From: Dehalococcoidia bacterium | Lineage (GTDB): Bacteria; Chloroflexota; Dehalococcoidia; UBA2979 | Assembly: GCA_009692725.1 (NCBI GenBank) | Contig: SHYP01000001.1 | Span: 62,001-126,000, forward strand | Length of the DNA stretch: 64,000 nt | Direction of reading: 5' to 3' | The notes under the pieces: model-generated | What the model saw: the letters and a program-made list of their open reading frames with translations, nothing else | Told to the model about the DNA's origin: nothing | Databases searched by the model: none | Program-made: the position numbers and the translations under genes | Shown here: one piece after another, positions 16,253 to 24,538 of the stretch | Position numbering within the stretch: position 1 is the stretch's first letter | Layout of the letters: each line of letters opens with the position of its first letter

Positions 16253-16855
16253 CTACGGCAGCGCGACGCGGCCCCCGCCCGGGAGCGCGAAGCGGCCCCC
16301 CGGCAGCCCGAAGCGCACCGGCGACAGCGCGGGCTGCCCGCCCGGCCGCGGCGGCGTGCCTCCTGCGGGGTGCGAGACGAGGGCGGGCGCAGCCGCCGGC
16401 GCGTGCCCGTTGGATGCGGGTGCGGCGGCCAGCGCGCGCTCGGCGTCGCTCGCAGGCGCTGCCTCCTGCGGGGGCGCGACCGTCGCACCCATCGCTGGTG
16501 CGGCGGGCTCGGCAGCGAACGACGACGCCTGCGGTGTGGGCGGCTGACCCCATGCGCCGCTGGGTGCGGAGTCGCGGCGCGCTTCGCCCCAGCTCGTGCT
16601 GGCAGTGCCGCTGTCGAAGCGCTCCGCCGGCGCGCCATCGGAGCGCTCGCGCCGCCTCCACCACATGTAGGCCGCGGTCGCAGCGCCCACCGCGAACGTC
16701 AGCGCGGTGAACCGCGCCGCACGCCGTCCGCCGCGTCGACCCCGAGTGCGGCCCACGAGCTCAGTCACTGCCTGTGGCTCGGGCAGGTGCAGCTCCGCAG
16801 CTGGCGTGCTCGCCAGCACGCTTGCGCGGGCCACTGCGGCGCGTGAGAAACGCAA
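16253..16855 (-). CDS. Single-span membrane protein with Pro/Ala-rich tail
   Basis: About 200 aa if read from a TTG at 16855. A basic segment (RTRGRRGGRRAAR) precedes one transmembrane helix (about 52-66, ending YMWWRRRERS), then about 125 residues rich in Ala, Pro and Gly, ending in repeated GLPGGRFALPGGGRVALP-like units. An ATG at 16877 with a better ribosome site (AAGGGTGAG) begins MRLLIAPFAFLTRR in a different frame. One base change would fuse the two, so the 5' end may be frameshifted. Function unknown. It directly precedes tRNA-Glu. Confidence 0.5.
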   Translation of the reverse strand: MRFSRAAVARASVLASTPAAELHLPEPQAVTELVGRTRGRRGGRRAARFTALTFAVGAATAAYMWWRRRERSDGAPAERFDSGTASTSWGEARRDSAPSGAWGQPPTPQASSFAAEPAAPAMGATVAPPQEAAPASDAERALAAAPASNGHAPAAAPALVSHPAGGTPPRPGGQPALSPVRFGLPGGRFALPGGGRVALP

Positions 16856-17094
16856 ACGGCGCGATCAGGAGGCGCATCTTGCTCACCCTTTCCCCGCTGG
16901 GGAGCGTGTGGATAGCCCGCGCGTGCCCCGCGAGCGATGCATCGTAGCACCCGCTGAGCGAGGGAAACCCTTACGGAATCACCATCCATCAATACTCGGC
17001 AGCCTCGGACGCGCCGCTCCCTGCCTTCCGCCCTGCTCGCGCTCGCCGACGCGGAGACCACCAACGCACCTACTCCGCTCAAGCATCAGCGGCG

Positions 17095-17100
17095 TATAGT
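17095..17100 (+). promoter_or_regulatory. -10 box of the malic enzyme gene
   Basis: TATAGT, followed by a leader of about 33 bases containing GGAGCG before the ATG at 17140. This is a leadered start, unlike the leaderless set. Confidence 0.5.
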
Positions 17101-17139
17101 TTCCCTCTACCCGCGCCCGTTAATCCCCGGAGCGACTCG

Positions 17140-18609
17140 ATGACCACAGCCGACGCAGACCCCCAGGCCCACGTCGTCGACGAGTACCAGAGCCCCGTCT
17201 CTGGCTATCAACTACTGCTCCGCGTGCGGATCGCGAACGTGCCTGGCAACCTCGGCAAAGTCACCACCGTCATCGGCGACGGCGGCGCCGACATCGGCTC
17301 CATCGACATCGTCGAGGCGCACAAGGAGATGGTCGTCCGCGACATCCGTATCTACTGTCGCGACGCGGACAGCGCCCGCCGCATCGTCGAGCAGGTCGCG
17401 CTGATCCCCGGCGTCGAGGTCCAGCACGCGTCCGACCGCACCTTCCAGCTGCACCGCCGCGGCAAGATCGAGGTCAGCAACAAGGTGCACATCCGCACCA
17501 TGGCCGAGCTCGCGCACGTGTACACCCCGGGTGTCGCGCGCGTCTCCATGCAGATCCACGACAACCCGGACGCCGTCTGGTCCCTCACCACCAAGCCGAA
17601 CACCGTCGCCGTCGTCACGGACGGCACCGCCGTGCTCGGCCTCGGCGACATCGGCCCCTACGCCGCCATGCCGGTCATGGAGGGCAAGTCGATGCTCTTC
17701 AAGACGTTCGGCGCCATCGACGCCTGGCCGATCTGCCTCGACACGAAGGACCCCGACGAGATCGTGCGCATCGTCAAGGCGATCGCCCCCGGTTTCGGCG
17801 GCATCCTGCTCGAGGACATCGCCGCCCCCCGCTGCTTCGAGATCGAGGACCGCCTCAAGGAGTTACTCGACATCCCCGTGTTCCACGACGACCAGCACGG
17901 CACCGCCGTGGTGGTGCTCGCCGGGCTGATCAACAGCCTGAAGATCGTGCAGAAGCGGCCGGAGGACCTGCGCGTCGTCGTGCTCGGCGCGGGCGCGGCG
18001 GGCAGCGCGTGCGCGCGCATCATGCTGAACTTCGGCGTGCGCCAGATGACGCTGTTCGACCGCAGCGGCCCGATCTACAACGGCCGCACGGCCGGCATGA
18101 ACCCCGCCAAGCAGTGGATCGCCGAGCACACGAACCGCGAAGGCTTCGACGGCACGCTGTCCGAGGCGATGCAGGGCGCCGACATGTTCCTGGGCCTCTC
18201 CGGACCGCGCCAGGTCACCGCCGACCAGGTCACGAGCATGGCGCCGGACTCCATCGTCATGGCGCTCTCCAACCCGGAGCCCGAGATCATGCCGGAGCTG
18301 ATCTTCGGCAAGGCGCGCATTATCGCCACAGGCCGCTCCGACTACCCGAACCAGGTCAACAACGTGCTCTGCTTCCCGGGCCTGTTCCGCGGCGCCTTCG
18401 ACTCGGCCGCCACGCGCATCACCGAGGAGATGAAGATCGTCGCCGCCCGCGCCATCGCCGGCGTCATCCCGGACTCGCTGCTGTCCGAGGACTACATCCT
18501 GCCGTCCGTCTTCAACGAGGAAGTCGCGCAGCGCGTCGCCGCCGCCACCGCCGCCGAGGCGATCCGCTCCGGCTACGTGCGCTCCAAAGGCTCGCGCGTC
18601 TTCATCTAG
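17140..18609 (+). CDS. NAD(P)-dependent malic enzyme with N-terminal ACT domain
   Basis: 489 aa. Decarboxylates malate to pyruvate in the cytosol, linking the TCA pool to pyruvate. Residues about 20-95 are an ACT domain (LLRVRIANVPGNLGKVTTVIG, written here in part: VPGNLGKVTTVIGDGG), a ligand-binding regulatory module. The malic domain follows with VYTPGVARV, VTDGTAVLGLGDIGP and FHDDQHGTA carrying the metal-binding acids. The NAD(P) domain has VVLGAGAAGSA. The family also includes ACT-carrying NAD-malic enzymes, so amino-acid feedback is plausible. Length and motifs are complete. It stands alone with its own promoter. Confidence 0.95.
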   Translation: MTTADADPQAHVVDEYQSPVSGYQLLLRVRIANVPGNLGKVTTVIGDGGADIGSIDIVEAHKEMVVRDIRIYCRDADSARRIVEQVALIPGVEVQHASDRTFQLHRRGKIEVSNKVHIRTMAELAHVYTPGVARVSMQIHDNPDAVWSLTTKPNTVAVVTDGTAVLGLGDIGPYAAMPVMEGKSMLFKTFGAIDAWPICLDTKDPDEIVRIVKAIAPGFGGILLEDIAAPRCFEIEDRLKELLDIPVFHDDQHGTAVVVLAGLINSLKIVQKRPEDLRVVVLGAGAAGSACARIMLNFGVRQMTLFDRSGPIYNGRTAGMNPAKQWIAEHTNREGFDGTLSEAMQGADMFLGLSGPRQVTADQVTSMAPDSIVMALSNPEPEIMPELIFGKARIIATGRSDYPNQVNNVLCFPGLFRGAFDSAATRITEEMKIVAARAIAGVIPDSLLSEDYILPSVFNEEVAQRVAAATAAEAIRSGYVRSKGSRVFI

Positions 18610-18704
18610 GTCCGGACCGCCCTTCGGGGCTCGGGACCAGCACCCCCGTGCCCAAGCCAGCGTGATGCGGCGCCTCCGCTGCGGCTTGCCAAACCGCACC
18701 ACTA

Positions 18705-18738
18705 TTGACACTATTGTCGCGGTGTCTAAGATGACACC
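18705..18738 (+). promoter_or_regulatory. hicAB promoter with GACAC/GTGTC operator-like repeats
   Basis: TTGACA (18705-18710), a 16-bp spacer and TAAGAT (18727-18732) lie 6 bases before the hicA ATG: a near-consensus promoter for a leaderless message. GACAC (18707), GTGTC (18722) and GACACC (18733) form inverted and direct repeats across both promoter elements, where an antitoxin repressor would bind. Confidence 0.6.
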
Positions 18739-18969
18739 ATGCCATACGACCTCGCGGTGCTCCGGCGGCGGGCGGCAAACGTCAGTCCGCGGGAGTTGCG
18801 AGGCGCGGCGCTGGAGCGCGGCTGGGTCGAGCGGGCGAGTACGAGCAGCCACTCGCAGTTCATGAAGCCGGGCCGCCGAACGCTGGTGATCCCGAAACAC
18901 CTGGGCCGTCGTGTCGCGCTCAACATCATTCGCGATCTGGAGCTGGGCGAGGACGAAGGCGATGACTGA
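18739..18969 (+). CDS. hicA: HicA-type mRNA interferase toxin
   Basis: 76 aa. HicA toxins fold like a double-stranded-RNA-binding domain and cut mRNA with one histidine. Here the segment SSHSQFMKPGRRTLVIPKHLG has the catalytic His in the usual place (family form is GSHH-F followed by a positively charged turn and a second His). The start RRRAANVSPRELRGAALERGWV fits the family N-terminus. It overlaps hicB by 8 bp, toxin first, the usual HicAB order. The ATG directly follows the promoter with no leader. Confidence 0.8.
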   Translation: MPYDLAVLRRRAANVSPRELRGAALERGWVERASTSSHSQFMKPGRRTLVIPKHLGRRVALNIIRDLELGEDEGDD

Positions 18970-19519
18970 CGCACCAATCGAGATCGTACGGGCGGCGCTC
19001 GCGGCACCGTACAACCGCGTGCTCGTGCGCGAGGAGGACGGCAGTTACTCGGCCGAGGTACTGGAGTTCCGCGGCTGCTACGCCGGCGGCTCCACGGCCG
19101 ACGAGGCGATGACGAACCTCGACGAGGCGATCGCCGGCTGGATCATGTCCGAACTCGATCAGGCGCACGAGATCCCCCCGCCCATCGATGAGGAGAACTA
19201 CTCCGGCCGGCTGACGCTGCGCATCCTGCCCTCCCTGCACAGGATCGCCGCGATGGTGGCACAGGCCGAGGGCACGAGCCTGAACCGCGTCCTGGCTGCT
19301 GCGATCGCGTACTACGTTGGCTCGAAGGCCGCGCCGTGGCTTGCCAGTGCAGCGGCGACGAACGTCCTGCCGGACCATCTAGCCTCGACCACTCCCACCT
19401 ACGGCCCGCCTCAAGACGCCCCGACTGACTACGCCACTCCACCAGTGTTCGTAAGCCAGGCGCAGCAAGAAGCGTGGAACCAGCGCCGGCAGCAGCTAGG
19501 GCCGAGGTTCAGGGACTAA
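18962..19519 (+). CDS. hicB: HicB-type antitoxin with ribbon-helix-helix tail
   Basis: 185 aa from the ATG at 18962, which overlaps the hicA stop; the frame is open further upstream within hicA, but that part is not protein-like. The N-terminal HicB fold reads EEDGSYSAEVLEFRGCYAGG, then STADEAMTNLDEAI. Residues about 80-115 (SGRLTLRILPSLHRIAAMVA, then EGTSLNRVLAAAIAYYVG) form a ribbon-helix-helix DNA-binding unit. The remaining 70 residues are an unusually long, Pro/Gln-rich tail. It should neutralise HicA and repress the shared promoter. Confidence 0.82.
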   Translation: MTDAPIEIVRAALAAPYNRVLVREEDGSYSAEVLEFRGCYAGGSTADEAMTNLDEAIAGWIMSELDQAHEIPPPIDEENYSGRLTLRILPSLHRIAAMVAQAEGTSLNRVLAAAIAYYVGSKAAPWLASAAATNVLPDHLASTTPTYGPPQDAPTDYATPPVFVSQAQQEAWNQRRQQLGPRFRD

Positions 19520-19567
19520 CGCGCCCGTCCGCGCACTCCCACAGCCGCCCGCGCGTCGCGCCGCTCG

Positions 19568-20233
19568 TTACGAGTAGCGCTCCTCCGTCCACGGATCACC
19601 GTGGATGTGGTAGCCGTACATCTCCCAGAACCCCGGGCGCTCGTCCGCGATCAACTCGATCCCGCGCACCCACTTCGCGCTCTTCCAGAAGTACAGGTGC
19701 GGCACCACGCCGCGCAGCGGGCCGCCGTGATCCGCCGAGATCGGCTCGCCGTTGTGCGTGTGCGCGAGCAGCGCCGCGTCGTACTGCAACTCGTCCAGCG
19801 GCACGTTCGTCGTGTAGCCGCCGTAGGAGTGGAACATCACGTGCTTCGCCTCCAGGCGCACCTTCGCGAGCGCGAGCACGTCGCTGATGCGCACGCCCTC
19901 CCAGTCGTTGTCGTACTTGCTCCACGTCGTCACGCAGTGGATGTCGGAGCGGCTGCGCACCTGCGGGAGCGCCAGGAATTGCTCCCAGCTCAAGCGCACC
20001 TCCTGCTCCACGAGCCCAAAGATGCGGAACTCCCACGTCGCAAGGTCGATGCGCGGGTTCGAGCCATAGCTCAGCACCGGCCAGCCATCAGTCAGCCGCT
20101 GGCCCCCCGGGAGCCGAGGCGTGCGCGCCGTCGAATGTGCGATGTCGGCTGGCGTGTCGAGCGTCATTCGGGCGAATGCCTTTCCCTGTCGGTGCGGCGC
20201 CTGTGGCCCCGTTACCGGCGTGCTGGCATCCAT
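19568..20233 (-). CDS. Sulfite oxidase-like molybdopterin oxidoreductase
   Basis: 221 aa from the ATG at 20233; other in-frame starts exist at 20254 and 20167 (MTLDTPADIA). The oxidoreductase molybdopterin-binding fold is clear: DGWPVLSYGSNPRIDL, then SRSDIHCVTTWSKYDNDWEG with the molybdenum-ligand Cys, then HSYGGYTTNVPLDE, then DHGGPLRGVVPHLYFWKSAKW. There is no Tat signal and no heme domain, as in the cytoplasmic YuiH-type members rather than YedY/MsrP. The physiological substrate is unknown. A TACGAT box overlaps the 20233 start, so the true start may lie downstream. Confidence 0.85.
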   Translation of the reverse strand: MDASTPVTGPQAPHRQGKAFARMTLDTPADIAHSTARTPRLPGGQRLTDGWPVLSYGSNPRIDLATWEFRIFGLVEQEVRLSWEQFLALPQVRSRSDIHCVTTWSKYDNDWEGVRISDVLALAKVRLEAKHVMFHSYGGYTTNVPLDELQYDAALLAHTHNGEPISADHGGPLRGVVPHLYFWKSAKWVRGIELIADERPGFWEMYGYHIHGDPWTEERYS

Positions 20234-20322
20234 CGTACGGCCCGGGCTGGGCACGTCTCAACGCCGCGCGGACCCCTGGGCGCGAGGCCGGCCCCGGCCG
20301 CGCTCGTGCAGCGCGCGTTCGC

Positions 20323-20328
20323 TACGAT
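20323..20328 (+). promoter_or_regulatory. -10 box of the lspA-rluD-gltX operon
   Basis: TACGAT, expected transcription start near 20335, leader of about 23 bases with GGGAAG before the ATG at 20358. Confidence 0.45.
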
Positions 20329-20357
20329 GGATGGGTGCACCCCGGGAAGCAGCCGGC

Positions 20358-20861
20358 ATGACCGCCCGACAGTCCGCCCTCCTCTTCCGCGCGGCCGCAG
20401 CGCGCTCGCGCGGCCCCTACGCGCTGCTCGCCATGGTCGTGCTGGCCGCCGACCAGGCGACGAAGGCGCTCGTGCGCGCACGGCTCGTCGAGGGCGAGGC
20501 GTGGCCGTCCCGCGACGCCTGGCTGGCGCTCTCGCACGTCGAGAACTCGGGCGCCGCATTCGGCATGTTCCAGGGCGCAGGGCCGTTCCTGCTGGCCGCG
20601 ACCGTGATCGGCGTGGCCGCGGTGTTCGCGTTCCTGCTCGTCACCCCCGCGATCGACCGGTTGTACCTCGCGGCGCTCTCGCTCATCCTCGGAGGCGCGG
20701 CCGGCAACCTCATCGACCGGCTCGCGAAAGGCACCGTGACCGACTTCATCGACCCCACGCACTACCCGGCGTTCAACCTCGCCGACTCCACGATCGTCGT
20801 GGGCGTGCTCGCCGTGATCGCGCGCTCGCTGCTGAGCAACGATAGCGAGCGCTCGCGATGA
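20358..20861 (+). CDS. lspA: Lipoprotein signal peptidase II
   Basis: 167 aa. Membrane aspartyl protease that cleaves prolipoprotein signal peptides before the acylated cysteine. I choose the ATG at 20358; upstream codons lie before the likely transcription start. Four transmembrane helices are visible. The catalytic regions are VENSGAAFGMF, then GGAAGNLIDRL and VTDFIDPTHYPAFNLAD, which hold the two active-site Asp residues. The several lipoproteins encoded in this window are its clients. The stop overlaps the rluD start (ATGA). Confidence 0.95.
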   Translation: MTARQSALLFRAAAARSRGPYALLAMVVLAADQATKALVRARLVEGEAWPSRDAWLALSHVENSGAAFGMFQGAGPFLLAATVIGVAAVFAFLLVTPAIDRLYLAALSLILGGAAGNLIDRLAKGTVTDFIDPTHYPAFNLADSTIVVGVLAVIARSLLSNDSERSR

Positions 20862-21790
20862 GCGGCGACACGCATCGCTTCGCCGCCGGCGCACCCGACC
20901 GCCTCGACCGCGCGATCGCCGCCGCTGTGCCCGCGCTCTCGCGCGCGCAGGCGCAGCGGCTGATCGCTGCGGGCCATGTGCGTGTCGCGGACACGGCCGT
21001 CGCGCACGCCGCGTACGCCGTGGACGCCGGCACGCTGATCGAGGTCAGCGTGCCGCCCGCGCCACCCGCCGACGCGCCGCCCGCCTTCGATGTGCTGTAC
21101 GAGGACGAGCACACGCTCGTGCTCGACAAGCCACCCGGGCTGATCGTGCATTCCGTGCCCGGGCGCAGCGGCCCGACGCTCGTCGACGCGGTGCGCGCGC
21201 ACGCGCCCGAGATCGGCGACATCGACGGCAGCGATCGCCCCGGCGTCGTGCACCGCCTCGACCGTGACACCTCGGGCGTGCTCGCCTACGCGAAGACCGA
21301 AGCCGCCTGGTCCTACCTCAAGCAGCAGTGGCGCGATCGGGAGACGCTGAAGCAGTACCTGGCACTCGTCGCCGGTCGCGTGGACCCATCCGCCGGCATC
21401 ATCGACGCCGAGCTCGGCCCCGACCCCAACGATCCGCGCCGCCGCGCCGTCGTGGAGCGCGGCGAGTCCGCGCTCAGCGAGTACCACGTGCGCGAGCAGT
21501 ACGGCGACGAAGCTGCGCTGCTGGAAGTGCGCATCTTCACCGGCCGCACGCACCAGATCCGTGTGCACCTGGAAGCCACCGGGCACCCCGTGCTCGGCGA
21601 CGTGCACTACGGCCGGGCGTCCGCGCTCATCCCGCGGCAGGCGCTGCACGCGTGGCGGCTCGGCTTCCGCCTCCCCGCCACCGACGAGTGGCGCGAGTTC
21701 GAGGCGCCCGTTCCCGCCGACATCGCTGCCGCGGTCGCGCTGCTGCGCCTGCGCCACCGCGGCGTGACGCCCTGGCTGGTGCTGCCGTGA
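20858..21790 (+). CDS. rluD: 23S rRNA pseudouridine synthase, RluD/RluA family
   Basis: 310 aa. An S4-like RNA-binding domain at the N-terminus (LSRAQAQRLIAAGHVRV) is followed by the RluA-type catalytic domain with RPGVVHRLDRDTSGVLAYAK, where the Asp in HRLDRDTSG is the nucleophile. Later GRTHQIRVHLEATGHPVLGD matches the family. It likely modifies helix 69 uridines of 23S rRNA, but the exact site is inferred only from family. It overlaps lspA (ATGA) and gltX (GTGA), so all three are translationally coupled. The lspA-rluD pairing is common in bacteria. Confidence 0.92.
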   Translation: MSGDTHRFAAGAPDRLDRAIAAAVPALSRAQAQRLIAAGHVRVADTAVAHAAYAVDAGTLIEVSVPPAPPADAPPAFDVLYEDEHTLVLDKPPGLIVHSVPGRSGPTLVDAVRAHAPEIGDIDGSDRPGVVHRLDRDTSGVLAYAKTEAAWSYLKQQWRDRETLKQYLALVAGRVDPSAGIIDAELGPDPNDPRRRAVVERGESALSEYHVREQYGDEAALLEVRIFTGRTHQIRVHLEATGHPVLGDVHYGRASALIPRQALHAWRLGFRLPATDEWREFEAPVPADIAAAVALLRLRHRGVTPWLVLP

Positions 21791-23280
21791 GCGGCCCGCG
21801 CCTGCGCTACGCGCCCAGCCCCACCGGCGACCCGCACGTCGGCAACATCCGCACCGCGCTCTGGACCTGGCTGCACGCCCGGCGGCACGGCGGCGCCTTC
21901 GTGCTGCGCCTGGAGGACACCGATCAGGGCCGCGAGATTCCCGGCTCGCTCGAGCGCATCCAGGCCTCCCTGCGCTGGCTCGGCCTCGAATGGGACGAGG
22001 GCCCCGACAAGGGCGGCCCCTACGCGCCCTACGTGCAGTCCCAGCGCCTTCCTAGCTACCACGACGCCGTCGACCGCCTGCTCGCGAGCGACGCCGCCTA
22101 CCGCTGCTTCTGCTCCGCGGCCGACCTTGGCGCGCTGCGCGATCGCCAGCGCGCCGCCGGCGCGCCGCCCGGCTACGACGGCCGCTGCTCCACGCTCCTG
22201 CCGGACGAGGCCGCCGCGCGCGCCGTCGCCAGCGAGCCGCACGTCGTGCGCTTCCGCATGCCGCGCGACGGCGTCACGACGTTCACCGACCTGCTGCGCG
22301 GCGAGATCACGTACGAGAACCACCTGCTGGACGACTTCATCATCCTCAAGACCGACGGCTTCCCCACGTACCACCTCGCACACGTCGTCGACGACCACGC
22401 GATGGCGATCACACACGTCACGCGCGGCGAGGAGTGGATCCCCTCGACGCCACGCCACGTGCGCCTGTTCGAGGCGCTCGGCTACCCGCTGCCGATCTTC
22501 GTGCACACGCCCGTGATCCTCGGTCCCGACGGCGGCAAGCTCTCGAAGCGGCACGGCGCGCGCTCAGTACTCGACTTCGCCGCCGAGGGCTACCTCCCGG
22601 AAGCGTTGTTCAACTTCCTGGCGATCATGGGCTGGTCCCCCGACGGCGCGACCGAGCTGCTGTCCCGCGACGCCATCGTCGCCGCGTTCGACCTGCAGGA
22701 CCTCGCCGCGCATCCCGGCGTCTTCGACACGCAGAAGCTGGAGTGGATGAACGGCGTCTACATGCGCGCGCTGCCCGAACCCGAGCTCGCCGCACTGCTG
22801 CTCGACCGCCTCGATCGCGACCTCCCGCCCGAAGCCCCGCGCCCGATCGACGCCGCGCTCGTCGCCGGACTCGTGCCGCTCGTCCGCGAGCGCATCAAGC
22901 TGCTCGCCGACATCGCGCCGCTCGTCGACTTCTGCTTCGTGCCGCAGCCACCGCCGCCCACGCAGGCGGCGCTGCTCGGTAAGGCGTACCGCGGGCGCCC
23001 GGCTGCCGCCGCCGAGGCGCTGGTCGCCGCTGCCGACGCGCTGCGCCAGCTCGCCGCCGCCGGCTGGTCGGCGCCCGCCATCGAGGCCACCCTGCGCGCG
23101 CTGGTGGACGAGGGGCCGCACAAGCCCGGCGAGCTGTTCATGCTCTGCCGGCTCGCCGTGACCGGGAAGGCCGTTACCCCGCCGCTCTTCGAGACGATGG
23201 CCTTGCTCGGCGCCGAGCGCTGCCTCGCGAGCCTCGCCGCCGCGGAGCAAATCGCGCGGGCGGCGACCATCGCGCCGTAG
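21787..23280 (+). CDS. gltX: Glutamyl-tRNA synthetase
   Basis: 497 aa, GTG start overlapping the rluD stop. Class I synthetase: APSPTGDPHVGNIRTAL carries the HIGH-type motif as HVGN, as in Thermus-type enzymes. FVLRLEDTDQ follows, and KLSKRHGA is the KMSKS-type loop. The C-terminal anticodon-binding helical domain is full length. A tRNA-Gln gene follows after 59 bp and gatB is in the window, so this enzyme is probably non-discriminating, charging both tRNA-Glu and tRNA-Gln with glutamate. Confidence 0.96.
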   Translation: MSGPRLRYAPSPTGDPHVGNIRTALWTWLHARRHGGAFVLRLEDTDQGREIPGSLERIQASLRWLGLEWDEGPDKGGPYAPYVQSQRLPSYHDAVDRLLASDAAYRCFCSAADLGALRDRQRAAGAPPGYDGRCSTLLPDEAAARAVASEPHVVRFRMPRDGVTTFTDLLRGEITYENHLLDDFIILKTDGFPTYHLAHVVDDHAMAITHVTRGEEWIPSTPRHVRLFEALGYPLPIFVHTPVILGPDGGKLSKRHGARSVLDFAAEGYLPEALFNFLAIMGWSPDGATELLSRDAIVAAFDLQDLAAHPGVFDTQKLEWMNGVYMRALPEPELAALLLDRLDRDLPPEAPRPIDAALVAGLVPLVRERIKLLADIAPLVDFCFVPQPPPPTQAALLGKAYRGRPAAAAEALVAAADALRQLAAAGWSAPAIEATLRALVDEGPHKPGELFMLCRLAVTGKAVTPPLFETMALLGAERCLASLAAAEQIARAATIAP

Positions 23281-23299
23281 CCACGTCGGGCATCCCCCG

Positions 23300-23328
23300 G
23301 TGACCGCAGCGCTGCCGTTTGCTACGGT
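23300..23328 (+). promoter_or_regulatory. Likely promoter of tRNA-Gln
   Basis: GTGACC (23300-23305), a 17-bp spacer and TACGGT (23323-23328); the transcript would start about 5 bases before the mature tRNA. Confidence 0.4.
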
Positions 23329-23339
23329 GGCTGGACGGG

Positions 23340-23413
23340 TGGGGACTCGTCCAATGGTAGGACAGCTGACTCTGGATCAGTAAATCGAGGTTCGAATCCT
23401 CGGTCCCCAGCCA
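23340..23413 (+). tRNA. tRNA-Gln (anticodon CTG)
   Basis: 74 nt with encoded CCA. Acceptor TGGGGAC pairs with GTCCCCA. Anticodon arm GCTGA-CTCTGGA-TCAGT, anticodon CTG; T-arm with GTTCGAA. No glutaminyl-tRNA synthetase is present in the window, while gltX (immediately upstream) and gatB are, which fits indirect Gln-tRNA formation. Confidence 0.95.
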
Positions 23414-23437
23414 GTACCACGGCCGGTTTCCGCTGGC

Positions 23438-23904
23438 TCACTTGCTCGTGCATTGCGCCCACGGCATCGGCTCGCCCGACGCGCGCAGCGCAACGACTGC
23501 GGCGCCGACCTCCACGATCGCGGCGACCAGCGCGACATACAGCCCGTACTTCGCGCCGATGCTGCCTGCGAGACCCCCTTCGACGCGCGGCAGCGTCAGC
23601 CAGCGCAGCACGATCAGCACCGGGCCCACCGCCGCGGCGCCCGCGACGAGCACCGCCGGTCCAACTGCCAGCGCGGGCAACGCCACCTCGGATCGCCGCG
23701 CCACGAGGTACGCCCCCGCCGCGACCAGCAGCAGGATGCCCGCCCACGCCGCGAATCCGGCGTTCCAGCCGATCACGGATGCGCTGTAGAAGTCCGCCGG
23801 CCCGCTGTACCCCCACCACGGCAGCAGCCCGGAGCGAATACGACCGCCGCTGCCCCGACGATCAACCGGTCGAGCTGGCTGAACCGCTGCTTATCGAACC
23901 GCAT
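23438..23904 (-). pseudogene. Frameshifted four-helix membrane protein gene
   Basis: ATG at 23904 opens MRFDKQRFSQLDRLIVGAAA, a start typical of a family of small integral membrane proteins in Actinobacteria and Chloroflexota. After VVF the frame runs into Arg-rich nonsense. The frame that continues correctly reads SGLLPWWGYSGPADFYSAS, then VIGWNAGFAAWAGILLLVA and two to three further helices, ending MPWAQCTSK at 23438. One missing base in the GTATTCGCTCCGGG tract accounts for it. Either a recent pseudogene or a sequencing error. It is convergent with tRNA-Gln, 24 bp away. Confidence 0.7.
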
Positions 23905-24058
23905 CGCCTACCCCCTTCCTGAGCGACGGCATCCTGCGGCCGACAACCACACCGTGGGAGTCGCGTACGGGCCTCCGGCCGCGGGCGCTGGCGCGAAGGA
24001 CCGCCCCGTTGCATCGTGCACGAGTCCGTCACCTGCCACTGCGCCGAAGGAGTCACCG

Positions 24059-24511
24059 ATGCGCCTGCTGCACTGCTTCGCGGCAGCGACACTGCTCGCG
24101 GTCGCCACCCTCACCGGGTGCGGCGGCGCCTCCGGCGATGACACCGGCGGAGGCGACGAAGACGCGCAACAGGCCTCGACGAACGCTGTCACCGTCTCCG
24201 CACGCGAGTTCTCCCTGGAGGCGAACCAGCAGACGGTGAAGGCCGGCAAGGTCAACCTCACGCTCCACAACCGCGGCAGCATCGAGCACGAGCTGATCGT
24301 CGTGCGCACCGACCTCGCCCCGGACAAGCTGCCCGTCAAGGACGGCAAGGCGGACGTCCCCGAGAGCGAAATCATCGTCCACGTGCACGATGTCCGCGCC
24401 GGTGCGCGCCGCTCCGTTTCTCTCGAGCTCGCGCGCGGCGCCTACGCGCTGATCTGCAACATCCCCGCGCACTACCAGTCCGGCATGTACCTCGCGCTCA
24501 CCGTCGATTAG
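24059..24511 (+). CDS. Lipid-anchored cupredoxin (plastocyanin/sulfocyanin-like)
   Basis: 150 aa from ATG at 24059 with GAAGGAGT upstream. The N-terminus is a lipoprotein signal (ATLTGC) followed by an acidic linker. The cupredoxin domain has the type 1 copper ligands in order: His in SIEHELIVV, then Cys, His and Met in ALICNIPAHYQSGMYLAL. The protein would shuttle electrons at the outer face of the membrane. No obvious redox partner gene is adjacent. It converges with rarA. Confidence 0.88.
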   Translation: MRLLHCFAAATLLAVATLTGCGGASGDDTGGGDEDAQQASTNAVTVSAREFSLEANQQTVKAGKVNLTLHNRGSIEHELIVVRTDLAPDKLPVKDGKADVPESEIIVHVHDVRAGARRSVSLELARGAYALICNIPAHYQSGMYLALTVD

Positions 24512-24538
24512 CCGCGCCGCGTAACGGGAGCAGCCGCG

